DNA of 64,000 nt from the NCBI GenBank assembly GCA_025351385.1, contig JANXWA010000018.1, positions 54,406-118,405 on the forward strand. The letters are read 5' to 3'. A program made the translations under genes and the position numbers. Source of the DNA: Acidimicrobiales bacterium. Lineage in GTDB: Bacteria; Actinomycetota; Acidimicrobiia; Acidimicrobiales; RAAP-2. Below the pieces are notes generated by a model, which worked only from the letters and a program-made list of their open reading frames with translations, was not told the origin of the DNA and did not search any database. Shown here piece by piece: positions 33,430 through 41,916 of the stretch; position 1 is the stretch's first letter, and each line of letters starts with the position of its first letter.

Positions 33430-34134
33430 GTGATCGATGTGACAGACGCGACATTCGCCGCTGCGGTGATCGAACGGTCGATGACCGTGCCGGTCGTCGT
33501 CGACCTTTGGGCCGAGTGGTGCGGGCCCTGCAAGACCCTCGGACCGATACTCGAGAAGGTCATCGACGAGACTGGTGGCGCCGTCGAACTGGCCAAGGTC
33601 GACGTCGACGCCAACCCTCAGGTCTCCCAGGCCTTCAAGGTCCAGTCGATCCCCGCCATCTTCGCGATCCACCAGGGTCAGATCGTCGACTCCTTCGTCG
33701 GCGCCCTCCCGGAGAAGGCGGTGCGCGAGTTCGTCGAGAAGCTGGCTCCGGGTGCGTCCGTCGGCGACCAGCTGGTGGACGCCGGCGACGAGGCGTCACT
33801 GCGCAGCGCGCTCGCACTCGACGCCAACAACGTCGACGCCGCGATTGCGCTCGGCGACCTCCTTCGCCAGTCCGACCGGTTCGACGAGGCCGAGGCGGTC
33901 CTCGAGCCCTTCGCCCAGTTGCTCGCCGCCAAGACGGTGCTCGCACGCCTGCGCCTCCAGCGCAGCGGCGTGAGCCTCGAGGGCGACGTCGACCTCACCC
34001 TTGAGCATCTCCTCGAACAGATCGCCGTCGACGCCGGCGCCAAGGACCATCTCCTCGAGATTCTCGACGCCCTGGGCCCCGACGACCCGCGTTACGTCAC
34101 CTACCGGCGGCGTCTCGCGAGCCGCCTCTACTAG
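33430..34134 (+). CDS. Thioredoxin-TPR protein (CnoX/YbbN-like)
   Basis: The 234-residue protein joins an N-terminal thioredoxin domain (1-105; VVVDLWAEWCGPCKTLGPIL with WCGPC, SIPAIFAIHQG with the cis-Pro) to a C-terminal tetratricopeptide-like helical region (DANNVDAAIALGDLLRQSDR, FDEAEAVLEPFAQLLA). This is the architecture of YbbN/CnoX, a chaperedoxin that protects proteins from oxidation and hands them to chaperones. Unlike E. coli CnoX it keeps both active-site cysteines. GTG 33430 overlaps nothing upstream; its stop overlaps the folP2 GTG by 1 nt. Confidence 0.9.
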   Translation: MIDVTDATFAAAVIERSMTVPVVVDLWAEWCGPCKTLGPILEKVIDETGGAVELAKVDVDANPQVSQAFKVQSIPAIFAIHQGQIVDSFVGALPEKAVREFVEKLAPGASVGDQLVDAGDEASLRSALALDANNVDAAIALGDLLRQSDRFDEAEAVLEPFAQLLAAKTVLARLRLQRSGVSLEGDVDLTLEHLLEQIAVDAGAKDHLLEILDALGPDDPRYVTYRRRLASRLY

Positions 34135-34994
34135 TGCGGATCTACCGGCCCGTCACGCCGCTCGTGCTCGCCCTCGGCGAGCGGCGCTACGACCTCACGA
34201 CGAGCGCGCTCGTGATGGGCATCTTGAATCGCACGCGGGACTCGTTCTACGAGCCGGCTGCCACCTACGACCTCGACGAGCTGTTCGCGCGCGCCGAGCG
34301 GCTGGTTCTCGATGGCGCCGACCTGCTCGACATCGGCGGGGTGAAGGCCGGACCCGGTGACGACGTCACCGAGCAGGAGGAGGTCGAGCGGGTCGTGCCA
34401 GTCGTCACCGAGCTCGTCGCGCGCTTCGACGTGCCGATCAGCGTCGACACGTGGAACGCCTCGGTCGCCAAGGCCGCCTACGCCGAGGGAGCCTGCGTCG
34501 GCAACGACATCAGCGGCTTCGCCGACCCCGACTACCTCGAGGTCGCCGCCGCGGCAGGCGCGACCGTCGTCGCCACCCACATCCGACTGCGACCGCGCGT
34601 CCCCGACCCCGACCCTCACTACGACGACGTCACCTCGACGGTGATCGAGTTCCTCGTCGATCGCCGTCAGCGCGCGCTCGACGCCGGCGTGGCGAGCGAC
34701 CGGATCGTGCTCGACGCCGGTCTCGACCTCGGCAAGACCGCGGCCCAGTCGCTCCAGCTGCTGCGCGACTCCGACACGTTGGCCTCCCTCGGGATGCCCC
34801 TGCTGCTCTCGGCCTCGAACAAGACGTTCCTCGGCGTGATGTTCGACCTGCCGGTCACGCAGCGACGCGAGCCGTCGCTCGCCGCCACGGCCCTCGGCAT
34901 CGCCGCGGGCTGTCGTATCGTGCGGGCGCACGACGTGGCCGGAGCGGTGCGGGTGCGCGACACGATCGCGCGACTCCTCGAGGTCGAGCAGTGA
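34134..34994 (+). CDS. folP2: Dihydropteroate synthase paralogue, FolP2 type
   Basis: The 286-residue TIM-barrel protein resembles dihydropteroate synthase, but its loops are those of mycobacterial FolP2: MGILNRTRDSFYEPAATYD where true FolP has N-TPDSF, and DIGGVKAGPGDDV where true FolP has GGESTRPG. The rest of the site is present (ISVDTWNASVAKAA, SASNKTFLG, RIVRAHDVAG with R-x-H). M. leprae FolP2 is reported to lack DHPS activity, so a folate role should not be assumed. It overlaps both neighbours (thioredoxin and holA), which suggests tight co-expression; no other folate genes are here. Confidence 0.88.
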   Translation: MRIYRPVTPLVLALGERRYDLTTSALVMGILNRTRDSFYEPAATYDLDELFARAERLVLDGADLLDIGGVKAGPGDDVTEQEEVERVVPVVTELVARFDVPISVDTWNASVAKAAYAEGACVGNDISGFADPDYLEVAAAAGATVVATHIRLRPRVPDPDPHYDDVTSTVIEFLVDRRQRALDAGVASDRIVLDAGLDLGKTAAQSLQLLRDSDTLASLGMPLLLSASNKTFLGVMFDLPVTQRREPSLAATALGIAAGCRIVRAHDVAGAVRVRDTIARLLEVEQ

Positions 34995-36007
34995 CCAGCT
35001 CCACGATCTGCGTCGTCGGGACGGACGCGACGATGGTCTACGACGCAGTCCACAACGTCGTGGCCAACGCGTTGGCGGACCTCGACCCCTCCTTCGCCCT
35101 CCAGGACTTCACGGCGAAGGACGTGACGTCCGCTGGCGGTGAGTCCGTCGCGCCAAGGGTGCTCGAGGCGCTCAACACGCCGCCTTTCCTCGTGGACCGG
35201 CGCGTCGTGGTGCTGCGCGACGCGCAGTCGCTGGTGACCGACGAGGTGGCGGACCTGCTGGTGTGGATCGCCGACCCCGCGCCGGCGGTGGTGTTCGTAC
35301 TCGCGGTCGTCGGCACCAAGGCCCACAAGCTGGTGAAGGCCGCGGGCGAGGTCGTCGAAGTGAACGTCGGCTCGAGGTCGGCCGAGCGAGTCTCGTTCGT
35401 CGAGGCGAAGCTCGCGGAGTACCGCGTGACCATCGACCACGGCACGGCCCAGCGGATCGCCGACCTGGTCGGCGACGACGTCGCGCGGATCGACGCGCTG
35501 GCGCGCACGCTGTCGTCGATCTTCGGCACGTCGCCGCTCAACTACTCGCACATCGAGCCCTACCTCGGCGACGCCGGCGACGTGCCCGAGTGGGACCTCA
35601 CCGACGCCATCGACAGCGGCGACGCGACCAAGGCGATCGTCGTGGCGCGCCGGATGCTGGACTCCAAGGGTCGCGCCGGGCTGCAGATCGTGAACATCCT
35701 CCAGCGCCACTATCTGCGCATGGCCCGTCTCGAGGGAAGCGGCGTGCGCGGCGCCGACGACGCGGCGGCGCTCCTCGGCATCAAGGGGTTCCCGGCCACG
35801 AAGGCGCTCCAGATGAGCCAGCGCCTCGGCACCGAGCGCATCGCCACGGCGGTGCATTGGATTGCCAACGCCGACGTCGCGTTGAAGGGCGGCGTGAGCT
35901 ACGGCGGCAAGGACCTCGACACCGACATGGACGTCACCGAGCTGACTGTCGTCGAGATCCTCGTCGCGCGCCTCGCCAAGATGACCCAGGGCGCCCGACG
36001 GCGCTGA
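34991..36007 (+). CDS. holA: DNA polymerase III, delta subunit
   Basis: This 338-residue protein is a HolA-type clamp-loader subunit. The N-terminal domain carries the degenerate nucleotide-binding fold (TSSTICVVGTDATMVYDAVH, FLVDRRVVVLRDAQSL), followed by a helical lid and the C-terminal collar domain (GRAGLQIVNILQRHYLRMAR, LGIKGFPATKALQMSQRL). It opens the sliding clamp as part of the clamp loader. GTG 34991 overlaps the folP2 stop as GTGA. Sequence conservation in this family is low, but the order of motifs is clear. Confidence 0.88.
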   Translation: MTSSTICVVGTDATMVYDAVHNVVANALADLDPSFALQDFTAKDVTSAGGESVAPRVLEALNTPPFLVDRRVVVLRDAQSLVTDEVADLLVWIADPAPAVVFVLAVVGTKAHKLVKAAGEVVEVNVGSRSAERVSFVEAKLAEYRVTIDHGTAQRIADLVGDDVARIDALARTLSSIFGTSPLNYSHIEPYLGDAGDVPEWDLTDAIDSGDATKAIVVARRMLDSKGRAGLQIVNILQRHYLRMARLEGSGVRGADDAAALLGIKGFPATKALQMSQRLGTERIATAVHWIANADVALKGGVSYGGKDLDTDMDVTELTVVEILVARLAKMTQGARRR

Positions 36008-36031
36008 CGAACGGGCCCGCGCGTGGGGGCC

Positions 36032-36874
36032 TCAGGCCCGTCGTGCGATGAGGGTGTACAGCACCGGCATCGGATAGGGCCGTGCGAGGTCGTCGCCAGA
36101 AGGTCCAGCGCCGAGGCGCAGTCGGTACCGCCCGTCGGCCTCGCGGCCGAAGTCGGTGCCGCGCGGGTCGAAGCCCATCTCGAGGTGTTCTTCGAGGTGG
36201 GAGAGTTCGAGGCCGGCCTGGCGAGCGCTCATCAGCACCTCGGCGAGGCCGTGGGCGTACTGCACTGTGGTCCAGGCGACGTCGGCGTCGCGGTTCGCGT
36301 ACGAGCCGACGCCGCTGAACTCGCGTCCGCCGTCGAAGGCGTAGGGGAAGTCGACGACGAGGGGATCGGCGGAGTCGATCATCGTGAGCAGGGGATGGAG
36401 CTCGACGAGCACGAGCGTGCCGCCGGGGCGCAGCACCCGCGCAACGCCGTTCATCCAGGCGTCGAGGTCGTCGATCCAGCAGAGGACCCCGATGGTCGCG
36501 TAGACGACGTCGAAGGAGTCGTCGAGGTCGTGGGGGAGGTCACGGGAGTCGGCCTCGACCGTGCGCACCGAAACGGCGCAGCGCTCGGCCAGCTCGGCGA
36601 GGCGGCGCAGCGCCGTGGGTGAGAAGTCGACGCCGGTCACTCGGGCGCCCGAACGGGCCATCGTGATCGCGTCGCACCCCAGGTGGCACTGCAGGTGGAG
36701 CACGTCGAGGTCGGCGACTCCGGCGCCGTCGGTGGCGAGGCGCAGGGCCTGCGCCTCCTCGGCGCCCATGAGCGTCGCCCCGGCGACCAGTGCGTCAAGG
36801 TCGTAGTAGTGGTCGGGACCGAATCCGTGGACGGCCGCCAGTTGCTCCCAGTGGTCGAGGTTCGGCCGGTCCAT
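36032..36874 (-). CDS. Class I SAM-dependent methyltransferase
   Basis: The 280-residue protein starts WEQLAAVHGFGPDHYYDLDA and then has a Rossmann methyltransferase domain: DVLHLQCHLGCDAITMARSG (motif I, an unusual LQCHLG in place of LGCGtG), VTGVDFSPTALRRLAELAER (motif II), SFDVVYATIGVLCWIDDL and VLRPGGTLVLVELHPLL. The substrate is unknown. ATG 36874 has TAATCT (36881-36886) 6 nt upstream, so it probably starts leaderless. It is a single gene convergent with holA. Confidence 0.87.
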   Translation of the reverse strand: MDRPNLDHWEQLAAVHGFGPDHYYDLDALVAGATLMGAEEAQALRLATDGAGVADLDVLHLQCHLGCDAITMARSGARVTGVDFSPTALRRLAELAERCAVSVRTVEADSRDLPHDLDDSFDVVYATIGVLCWIDDLDAWMNGVARVLRPGGTLVLVELHPLLTMIDSADPLVVDFPYAFDGGREFSGVGSYANRDADVAWTTVQYAHGLAEVLMSARQAGLELSHLEEHLEMGFDPRGTDFGREADGRYRLRLGAGPSGDDLARPYPMPVLYTLIARRA

Positions 36875-36880
36875 TGGGCA

Positions 36881-36886
36881 AGATTA
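36881..36886 (-). promoter_or_regulatory. Putative -10 hexamer TAATCT of the methyltransferase gene
   Basis: TAATCT ends 6 nt before ATG 36874 on the minus strand, with no ribosome binding site. Confidence 0.42.
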
Positions 36887-36956
36887 CCGGGGCGTCACTG
36901 GCTCGAGGAGTGCTGCGGTGGGAAGGTCGTGCGTCGCACTACCCCGAAGAGTGGGG

Positions 36957-37220
36957 CTACGCGTCGCTCTTGGCGGTCGCGATGCGCTTCATCAGGCCGC
37001 TCTTCTTGTTGGCGGCCTGGTTCCTGTGGATGACGCCCTTCGCGGCGGCCTTGTCGATGCGCTTGATGGCGGCGCGCAGCGCGGTCTCCTCGTTTTCGGT
37101 GCCGATCGCGGCGACGGCGTTCTTGGTGCGGGTGCGCAGCTCGGACTTGACGGCCTTGTTGCGCTCGCGCGCGACCACGTTCTGCTTGTTGCGCTTGATC
37201 TGGCTCTTGATGTTCGCCAC
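36957..37220 (-). CDS. rpsT: 30S ribosomal protein S20
   Basis: The 87-residue basic helical protein is S20: [20 protein letters not shown] at the start, [19 protein letters not shown], and [20 protein letters not shown] at the end. It binds the 5' domain of 16S rRNA early in assembly. The start codon is GTG (37218-37220), with GAGGTCG upstream. It is divergent from lepA, which encodes another ribosome-associated factor; the rpsT-lepA neighbourhood is common in bacteria. Confidence 0.97.
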   Translation of the reverse strand: MANIKSQIKRNKQNVVARERNKAVKSELRTRTKNAVAAIGTENEETALRAAIKRIDKAAAKGVIHRNQAANKKSGLMKRIATAKSDA

Positions 37221-37324
37221 GAAACGACCTCGTTCTCAGTGCACGGACAACCGTCCGGCGGGCCTATTGATGCTAGCAGAGCCTCTCGGGCGCACCCTCC
37301 CACGAACTTTCGGGCCACGGCGGG

Positions 37325-37330
37325 TAGCCT
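37325..37330 (+). promoter_or_regulatory. Putative -10 hexamer TAGCCT of lepA
   Basis: TAGCCT ends 9 nt before GTG 37340. A start point about 7 nt downstream would give a leader of only 2-3 nt. Confidence 0.35.
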
Positions 37331-37339
37331 TGAAAGACC

Positions 37340-39145
37340 GTGGCAGCTCCAACATCGACCGTTGATTCCGGCAAAATCCGCAACATCAGCATCATCGCGC
37401 ACATCGACCACGGCAAGTCGACCCTCTCGGACCGCATCCTCGAGATCACCGGCGCGGTCGACCCGCGTCTGATGCGCGCCCAGTACCTCGACTCGATGGA
37501 CATCGAGCGCGAGCGGGGCATCACCATCAAGGCCCAGAACGTGCGGGTCCAGTACGGGGGCCACATCATCCAGTTGATCGACACGCCGGGCCACGTCGAC
37601 TTCGGCTACGAAGTGTCGCGCTCGCTCGCGGCCTGCGAGGGGGCGGTCCTGCTCGTGGACGCCAGCCAGGGGATCCAGGCCCAGACGCTCGCCAATTGCT
37701 ATCAGGCGATTGAGAACAACCTGGAGATCGTGGCGGTGCTGAACAAGATCGACCTGCCCGCAGCGGACCCCGAGCGCTGCAAAGAGGAGCTCGAACGGGT
37801 GCTGGGCCTGCCCGCGAACGAGATCCTCCTTATCTCGGCCAAGACCGGTGAGGGAGTCCCCGAACTGCTGCGCGCGGTCATCGAGCGGATCCCGGCACCC
37901 CAGGGCGACCCCGACGCCGCCCTGCGGGCACTGATCTTCGACTCCTACTACGACCAGTACCGCGGGGTCATCAGCTCGATCCGCATCATCGACGGGACGT
38001 TGCGCGACGACACGCGGATCCGCATGATGCGCGCCGGTGAGAACCACGAGATCGAGGAGATCGGCATCCGCACGCCCGACATGCTGCGCGTCGGCCGGCT
38101 CGGTCCCGGCGAGGTGGGCTACATCGTGGCGGGCGTGAAGGACGTGGGCGGCGCGCGCTCGGGCGAGACGATCACCGAGGCGAGCCGGCCGGCCGCGAAG
38201 GCCCTCGAGGGATACCTCGACCCCAAACCGATGGTCTTTTGCGGGATCTACCCGATCGACGGCGACGACCTGCCGGACCTGCGCGACGCGCTCGACAAGC
38301 TGAAGCTGAACGACGCCTCGATCACCTACGAGCCCGAGTCCTCCAAGGCGCTCGGCTTCGGCTTCCGTTGCGGGTTCCTCGGCCTGTTGCACATGGAGAT
38401 CGTGCGAGAGCGCCTCGAGCGCGAGTTCGACCTCGCGATCATCGCCACGGCCCCGTCGGTGGTGTATCGGGCCTTCCTCTCCGACGGCACCGAGATGCTG
38501 GTCGACAACCCCACCGAACTGCCCGACCTCAGCCGGCTGGACCACATCGACGAGCCGATGCTCGCGATCTCGATCCTGACCCCGGCCGAGTTCCTCGGGT
38601 CGGTGATGGACCTGTGCCAGTCGCGACGCGGCGAGATGGTGAAGATGGACTACCTGTCGACCGAGCGGGTCGAGCTGCGCTACACGATCCCGCTCGCCGA
38701 GGTCGTCATTGACTTCTTCGACGCGCTGAAGAGCCGCACCAAGGGCTACGCGAGCCTCGACTACGAGCCGGCCGGCTACATCACCTCCCAGCTCGTCCGC
38801 GTCGACCTGCTGATCAACCACGAGCCGGTCGACGCGTTCTCCACCATCGTGCACAAGTCCAACGCCGACTACTACGGACGCCGCATGGCCGAGCGACTGA
38901 AGGAGCTCATCCCGCGCCAGATGTTCGACGTGCCGATCCAGGCGGCCGTCGGCGGGCGGATCATCTCGCGCGAGACGGTCAAGGCCCGCCGCAAGGACGT
39001 GCTCGCCAAGTGTTACGGCGGCGACATCACGCGCAAGCGCAAGCTGCTGGAGAAGCAGAAGGAGGGCAAGAAGCGGATGAAGAACATCGGGCGCGTCGAG
39101 GTCCCCCAGGAGGCGTTCGTCGCCGCCCTCAAGCTCGAGGACTGA
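37340..39145 (+). CDS. lepA: Elongation factor 4 (LepA)
   Basis: The 601-residue translational GTPase has G1 [17 protein letters not shown], switch [16 protein letters not shown]3 [20 protein letters not shown]4 [10 protein letters not shown], then domains II-III ([39 protein letters not shown]), and the LepA-specific C-terminal domain with [20 protein letters not shown] and [20 protein letters not shown]. It acts on ribosomes during assembly or stalled translation. Length and order are normal. GTG start. It is convergent with the DinB-like gene; the stop codons abut inside the palindrome GACTGATCAGTC (39140-39151). Confidence 0.98.
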   Translation: MAAPTSTVDSGKIRNISIIAHIDHGKSTLSDRILEITGAVDPRLMRAQYLDSMDIERERGITIKAQNVRVQYGGHIIQLIDTPGHVDFGYEVSRSLAACEGAVLLVDASQGIQAQTLANCYQAIENNLEIVAVLNKIDLPAADPERCKEELERVLGLPANEILLISAKTGEGVPELLRAVIERIPAPQGDPDAALRALIFDSYYDQYRGVISSIRIIDGTLRDDTRIRMMRAGENHEIEEIGIRTPDMLRVGRLGPGEVGYIVAGVKDVGGARSGETITEASRPAAKALEGYLDPKPMVFCGIYPIDGDDLPDLRDALDKLKLNDASITYEPESSKALGFGFRCGFLGLLHMEIVRERLEREFDLAIIATAPSVVYRAFLSDGTEMLVDNPTELPDLSRLDHIDEPMLAISILTPAEFLGSVMDLCQSRRGEMVKMDYLSTERVELRYTIPLAEVVIDFFDALKSRTKGYASLDYEPAGYITSQLVRVDLLINHEPVDAFSTIVHKSNADYYGRRMAERLKELIPRQMFDVPIQAAVGGRIISRETVKARRKDVLAKCYGGDITRKRKLLEKQKEGKKRMKNIGRVEVPQEAFVAALKLED

Positions 39146-39664
39146 TCAGTCGCCCGTCGTGCCGTCGAGCACCTCGCGCAACAGGTCGGCGTGGCCGCAG
39201 TGGCGCGCGCTCTCCTCGATCATGTGAACGAAGATCCAGCGAAGGTCGACCGCGCCGTCACTGTTGGGCCTCTTCGCAATCTCGTCGAGCGAGTGGCCGG
39301 CGCACAGGTCGCGCGACCTCTGACAGGCCGCGTCGTAGTTCGTGCGCACCTCGTCGAGGGTGGCGCTTCCGAGGTCGTGGAAGTCGGCGTCGCGGTCGTC
39401 CTCGAGGGTGTAGTACTCGACGACGGGCAGTCCGGCGAAGGTCGCCTCGAACCACCACTGCTCGACGAGGGTCATGTGGCGCACGAGGCCGAGCAGCGTC
39501 AGCTCCGACGGGGGGATCGCTCGCGTGGCCAGTTGCGCCCGGTCGAGCCCCGCGCACTTCACGAGCAAGGTCGCGCGGTAGTAGTCGAGCCAGGCCTCCA
39601 GCTGGGGGCGCTCTTCTCCCGACGGCGCGGCCCACTGGCGTGGCGGTGCGTCAAAGGTGTCCAT
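39146..39664 (-). CDS. DinB-family protein (DUF664)
   Basis: The 172-residue protein is a four-helix DinB-type protein of the DUF664 branch: LEAWLDYYRATLLVKCAGLD, PPSELTLLGLVRHMTLVEQW with a ligand His, and WIFVHMIEESARHCGHADLL with two more. The three histidines fit the DinB metal site. The reaction is unknown; the group includes thiol-dependent metalloenzymes. ATG 39664 has TACTGT (39671-39676) 6 nt upstream. It is a single gene, divergent from hrcA with about 100 nt between the starts. Confidence 0.87.
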   Translation of the reverse strand: MDTFDAPPRQWAAPSGEERPQLEAWLDYYRATLLVKCAGLDRAQLATRAIPPSELTLLGLVRHMTLVEQWWFEATFAGLPVVEYYTLEDDRDADFHDLGSATLDEVRTNYDAACQRSRDLCAGHSLDEIAKRPNSDGAVDLRWIFVHMIEESARHCGHADLLREVLDGTTGD

Positions 39665-39670
39665 CGCGAC

Positions 39671-39676
39671 ACAGTA
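39671..39676 (-). promoter_or_regulatory. Putative -10 hexamer TACTGT of the DinB-family gene
   Basis: TACTGT ends 6 nt before ATG 39664, with no Shine-Dalgarno sequence between. Confidence 0.4.
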
Positions 39677-39729
39677 CTTATCCCGGTCGGTCCGGGGTCG
39701 ACCGACGCGGCCCGTCGAGTGGAATGGTG

Positions 39730-39756
39730 TTGGCACTCGGTAGAATTGACTGCTAA
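39730..39756 (+). promoter_or_regulatory. CIRCE operator upstream of hrcA-dnaJ
   Basis: TTGGCACTC-N9-GACTGCTAA matches the CIRCE consensus TTAGCACTC-N9-GAGTGCTAA with one change per arm and the exact 9-nt spacer. The spacer contains TAGAAT (39741-39746), a good -10, so HrcA binding would block transcription. It indicates HrcA autoregulation and heat-inducible expression of hrcA-dnaJ and the genes behind them. Confidence 0.85.
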
Positions 39757-39767
39757 CAAGGAGGGGC

Positions 39768-40820
39768 ATGGCCCGTCGCACCACCAAAGCGCCACCGTCG
39801 CCGTCGAACGACCTCGACGCGCGCAAGGCCACGATCCTCCAGGCGGTGGTCGTCGAGCACATCGACACCGCCCAGCCGGTCGGCTCGTCCGCGGTGGCGG
39901 CGAGCGCCGATCTGCAGGTCTCGCCGGCGACGGTCCGCTCCGAGATGGTGGCGCTCGAGCGCGAAGGCTACCTCGCCCAGCCCCACACCTCGGCCGGGCG
40001 CGTGCCCACCGACAAGGGCTACCGCTTCTTCGTCGACCACCTGAAGGCCGGCGTCCTCGGCGCGGCCCAGCAGCAGCAGGTCCGTGAGTTCTTCGCGGGC
40101 GTGCGAGGCGAGGTCGAGGACGTGCTCGAGCAGACCTCGACGCTGCTCAGCGAATTGACCAGCTACACCTCGGTCGTCGTCGGCCCCAGTCACGCGCACA
40201 CGACCATTCTGAGCGTCCAGCTCGTCAACCTCGACCCTCGCCACCACCTGCTGGTGGCGGTCTTCTCGGACGGTTCGGTCGTGAAGCACAGCGTGACCCC
40301 GACCTTCGAAGCGACCCACGTCGAGGTGACCGAGGCCTCGCGTCAGCTGAACGCGCTGCTGATCGGCACGACCCTGGAGTCGCGCGTGCAGGTGCCGTCG
40401 CGCCACGACCACGTGGCCGCGCTGGTGCGCGAGTCGGTGAGCGTCCTGCACGCCGAGCAGCCGACGCTCGACGGCGAGCAGGTTTTCATCGGCGGATCGT
40501 CGAAGGTCGCCCAGGTCTTCGACGGTGTCGAGACTGTCCGAAGGGTGCTGTCGATCCTCGAACAGGAGTTGCTCGTGGTGTCGCTCGTCCAGGACATCCT
40601 CGACCAGGGGCTATCGGTCGCCATTGGCTCCGAGCACGGCTTCGAGCCGCTCTCGGCGTGCGCGGTGATCGTCGCGCCGGTCACGGTCGACGGCCTGCCG
40701 GCCGGCGCGGTCGGACTGCTCGGGCCGACGCGCATGAAGTACCGCGAGGCCCTGGCCGCGGCCGAGGTGGTGTCGGCCCATCTGACGCGTCACTTCGGGG
40801 GAGAGGACGACCGTGGCTAA
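39768..40820 (+). CDS. hrcA: Heat-inducible transcription repressor HrcA
   Basis: The 350-residue protein has the winged helix (DARKATILQAVVVEHIDTAQ, PVGSSAVAASADLQVSPATV, RSEMVALEREGYLAQPHTSA, GRVPTDKGYRFFVDHL) and the GAF-like and insert domains (FIGGSSKVAQVFDGVETVRR, VAIGSEHGFEPLSACAVIVA, GAVGLLGPTRMKYREALAAA). It binds the CIRCE element 12 nt upstream and is normally kept active by GroEL. ATG 39768 has AAGGAGG. It overlaps dnaJ by 8 nt, the usual actinobacterial hrcA-dnaJ2 pair. Confidence 0.97.
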   Translation: MARRTTKAPPSPSNDLDARKATILQAVVVEHIDTAQPVGSSAVAASADLQVSPATVRSEMVALEREGYLAQPHTSAGRVPTDKGYRFFVDHLKAGVLGAAQQQQVREFFAGVRGEVEDVLEQTSTLLSELTSYTSVVVGPSHAHTTILSVQLVNLDPRHHLLVAVFSDGSVVKHSVTPTFEATHVEVTEASRQLNALLIGTTLESRVQVPSRHDHVAALVRESVSVLHAEQPTLDGEQVFIGGSSKVAQVFDGVETVRRVLSILEQELLVVSLVQDILDQGLSVAIGSEHGFEPLSACAVIVAPVTVDGLPAGAVGLLGPTRMKYREALAAAEVVSAHLTRHFGGEDDRG

Positions 40821-41916
40821 TCCCGACCTGTACGCGGTGCTCGAGGTCGAGCCGACGGCGTCGCTCGAAGAGATGAAGAGGGCCTACCGACGATTGGCGC
40901 GCAAGTACCACCCCGACTCGAACTCGGGCGACGCCACGTCCGAGGCCCACTTCAAGGAGGTCTCCCAGGCGTACGAGATCCTGTCGGACCCCGAGCGCCG
41001 GGCCAACTACGACCGCTTCGGCTCGGACGTCGGTGCCGGCGGTAACCCCTTCGGCGCCAACTCGGTCCAGGACATCTTCGACATGTTTTTCGGCGGCGTG
41101 GGCGGCCACGGTCCGCAGCGTCGCGGGCCCCAGCCGGGACCCGACGCCGAGATCTCGCTCGACATCACGCTCGACGACGCCGCCTTCGGCGCGAGCCACG
41201 AGGTCACCGTGACGCTGCCGCACCGCTGCGCCACCTGCGACGGGTCGGGCTGCGCGCCCGGGACCTCGCCGATTACGTGCCTCGAGTGCGCCGGCACCGG
41301 CGAGGTCCGTCGCGTGCGCAACTCGATCCTCGGCCAGATGGTGACCTCGATGGCCTGCAGCCGCTGCAGCGCCATGGGCTCGCGCATCGAATCGCCCTGC
41401 CCGGACTGTCGCGGCGAGGGGCGGCGCAACGAGTCCAGCACGCTCATGGTCCAGGTGCCGGCCGGCGTCGAGGACGGCTCGACGATGCGCCTCAGCGACC
41501 GCGGGCCGGCCGGCGCGCGCGGCGGGGCGAACGGCCGACTCTTCGTCCACCTGGCGGTGAAGCCCGACCCTCGGTTCGAGCGCCACGGCGACGACCTGCA
41601 TCACGAAGCGCACGTCGCCTTCACTCAGGCGGTGCTCGGCGCCCCGATCGAGGTGCCGACGTTGCGCGAGACCCAGGTCATCGAGGTAGTCCCGGGCAGC
41701 GCCAACGGCACGGTCCACCGTCTGCGCCACGAGGGCGTCACCCATCTGCACGGCCGTGGTCGCGGCGACCTCTTCGTGCACCTGGTGGTGGACGTGCCGA
41801 CCGAGATCGACGCGACCACCGAGGAGCTGTTGCGCCAGTTGGCCGAGCACCGCGCCGAGCCGGTCCACGAGCCGACCGCCGGACTGTTCCACCGCCGGCG
41901 CGGGGCGAAGAAGTGA
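40813..41916 (+). CDS. dnaJ: Chaperone protein DnaJ
   Basis: The 367-residue co-chaperone has the J domain (1-70; DLYAVLEVEPTASLEEMKRA, RKYHPDSNSGD with HPD), a Gly/Phe region (GGNPFGANSVQDIFDMFFGG), four zinc-finger repeats (CATCDGSG, CLECAGTG, CSRCSAMG, CPDCRGEG) and the C-terminal substrate domain. It stimulates DnaK ATPase and presents unfolded proteins. The third finger is non-standard (CSAMG in place of CxGxG). GTG 40813 lies inside hrcA, and its stop overlaps rsmE as GTGA. Confidence 0.96.
   Translation: MANPDLYAVLEVEPTASLEEMKRAYRRLARKYHPDSNSGDATSEAHFKEVSQAYEILSDPERRANYDRFGSDVGAGGNPFGANSVQDIFDMFFGGVGGHGPQRRGPQPGPDAEISLDITLDDAAFGASHEVTVTLPHRCATCDGSGCAPGTSPITCLECAGTGEVRRVRNSILGQMVTSMACSRCSAMGSRIESPCPDCRGEGRRNESSTLMVQVPAGVEDGSTMRLSDRGPAGARGGANGRLFVHLAVKPDPRFERHGDDLHHEAHVAFTQAVLGAPIEVPTLRETQVIEVVPGSANGTVHRLRHEGVTHLHGRGRGDLFVHLVVDVPTEIDATTEELLRQLAEHRAEPVHEPTAGLFHRRRGAKK

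Noticed and set aside
36992..38854. 620-codon open frame antisense to lepA and rpsT
   Set aside because: It is a codon-bias shadow of lepA; its composition (Asp/Val/Arg-rich) lacks any motif.
39140..39151. 12-bp palindrome GACTGATCAGTC between lepA and the DinB-family gene
   Set aside because: It includes both stop codons, so it arises partly from the convergent TGA/TCA; too short for a clear terminator and without a T-run.
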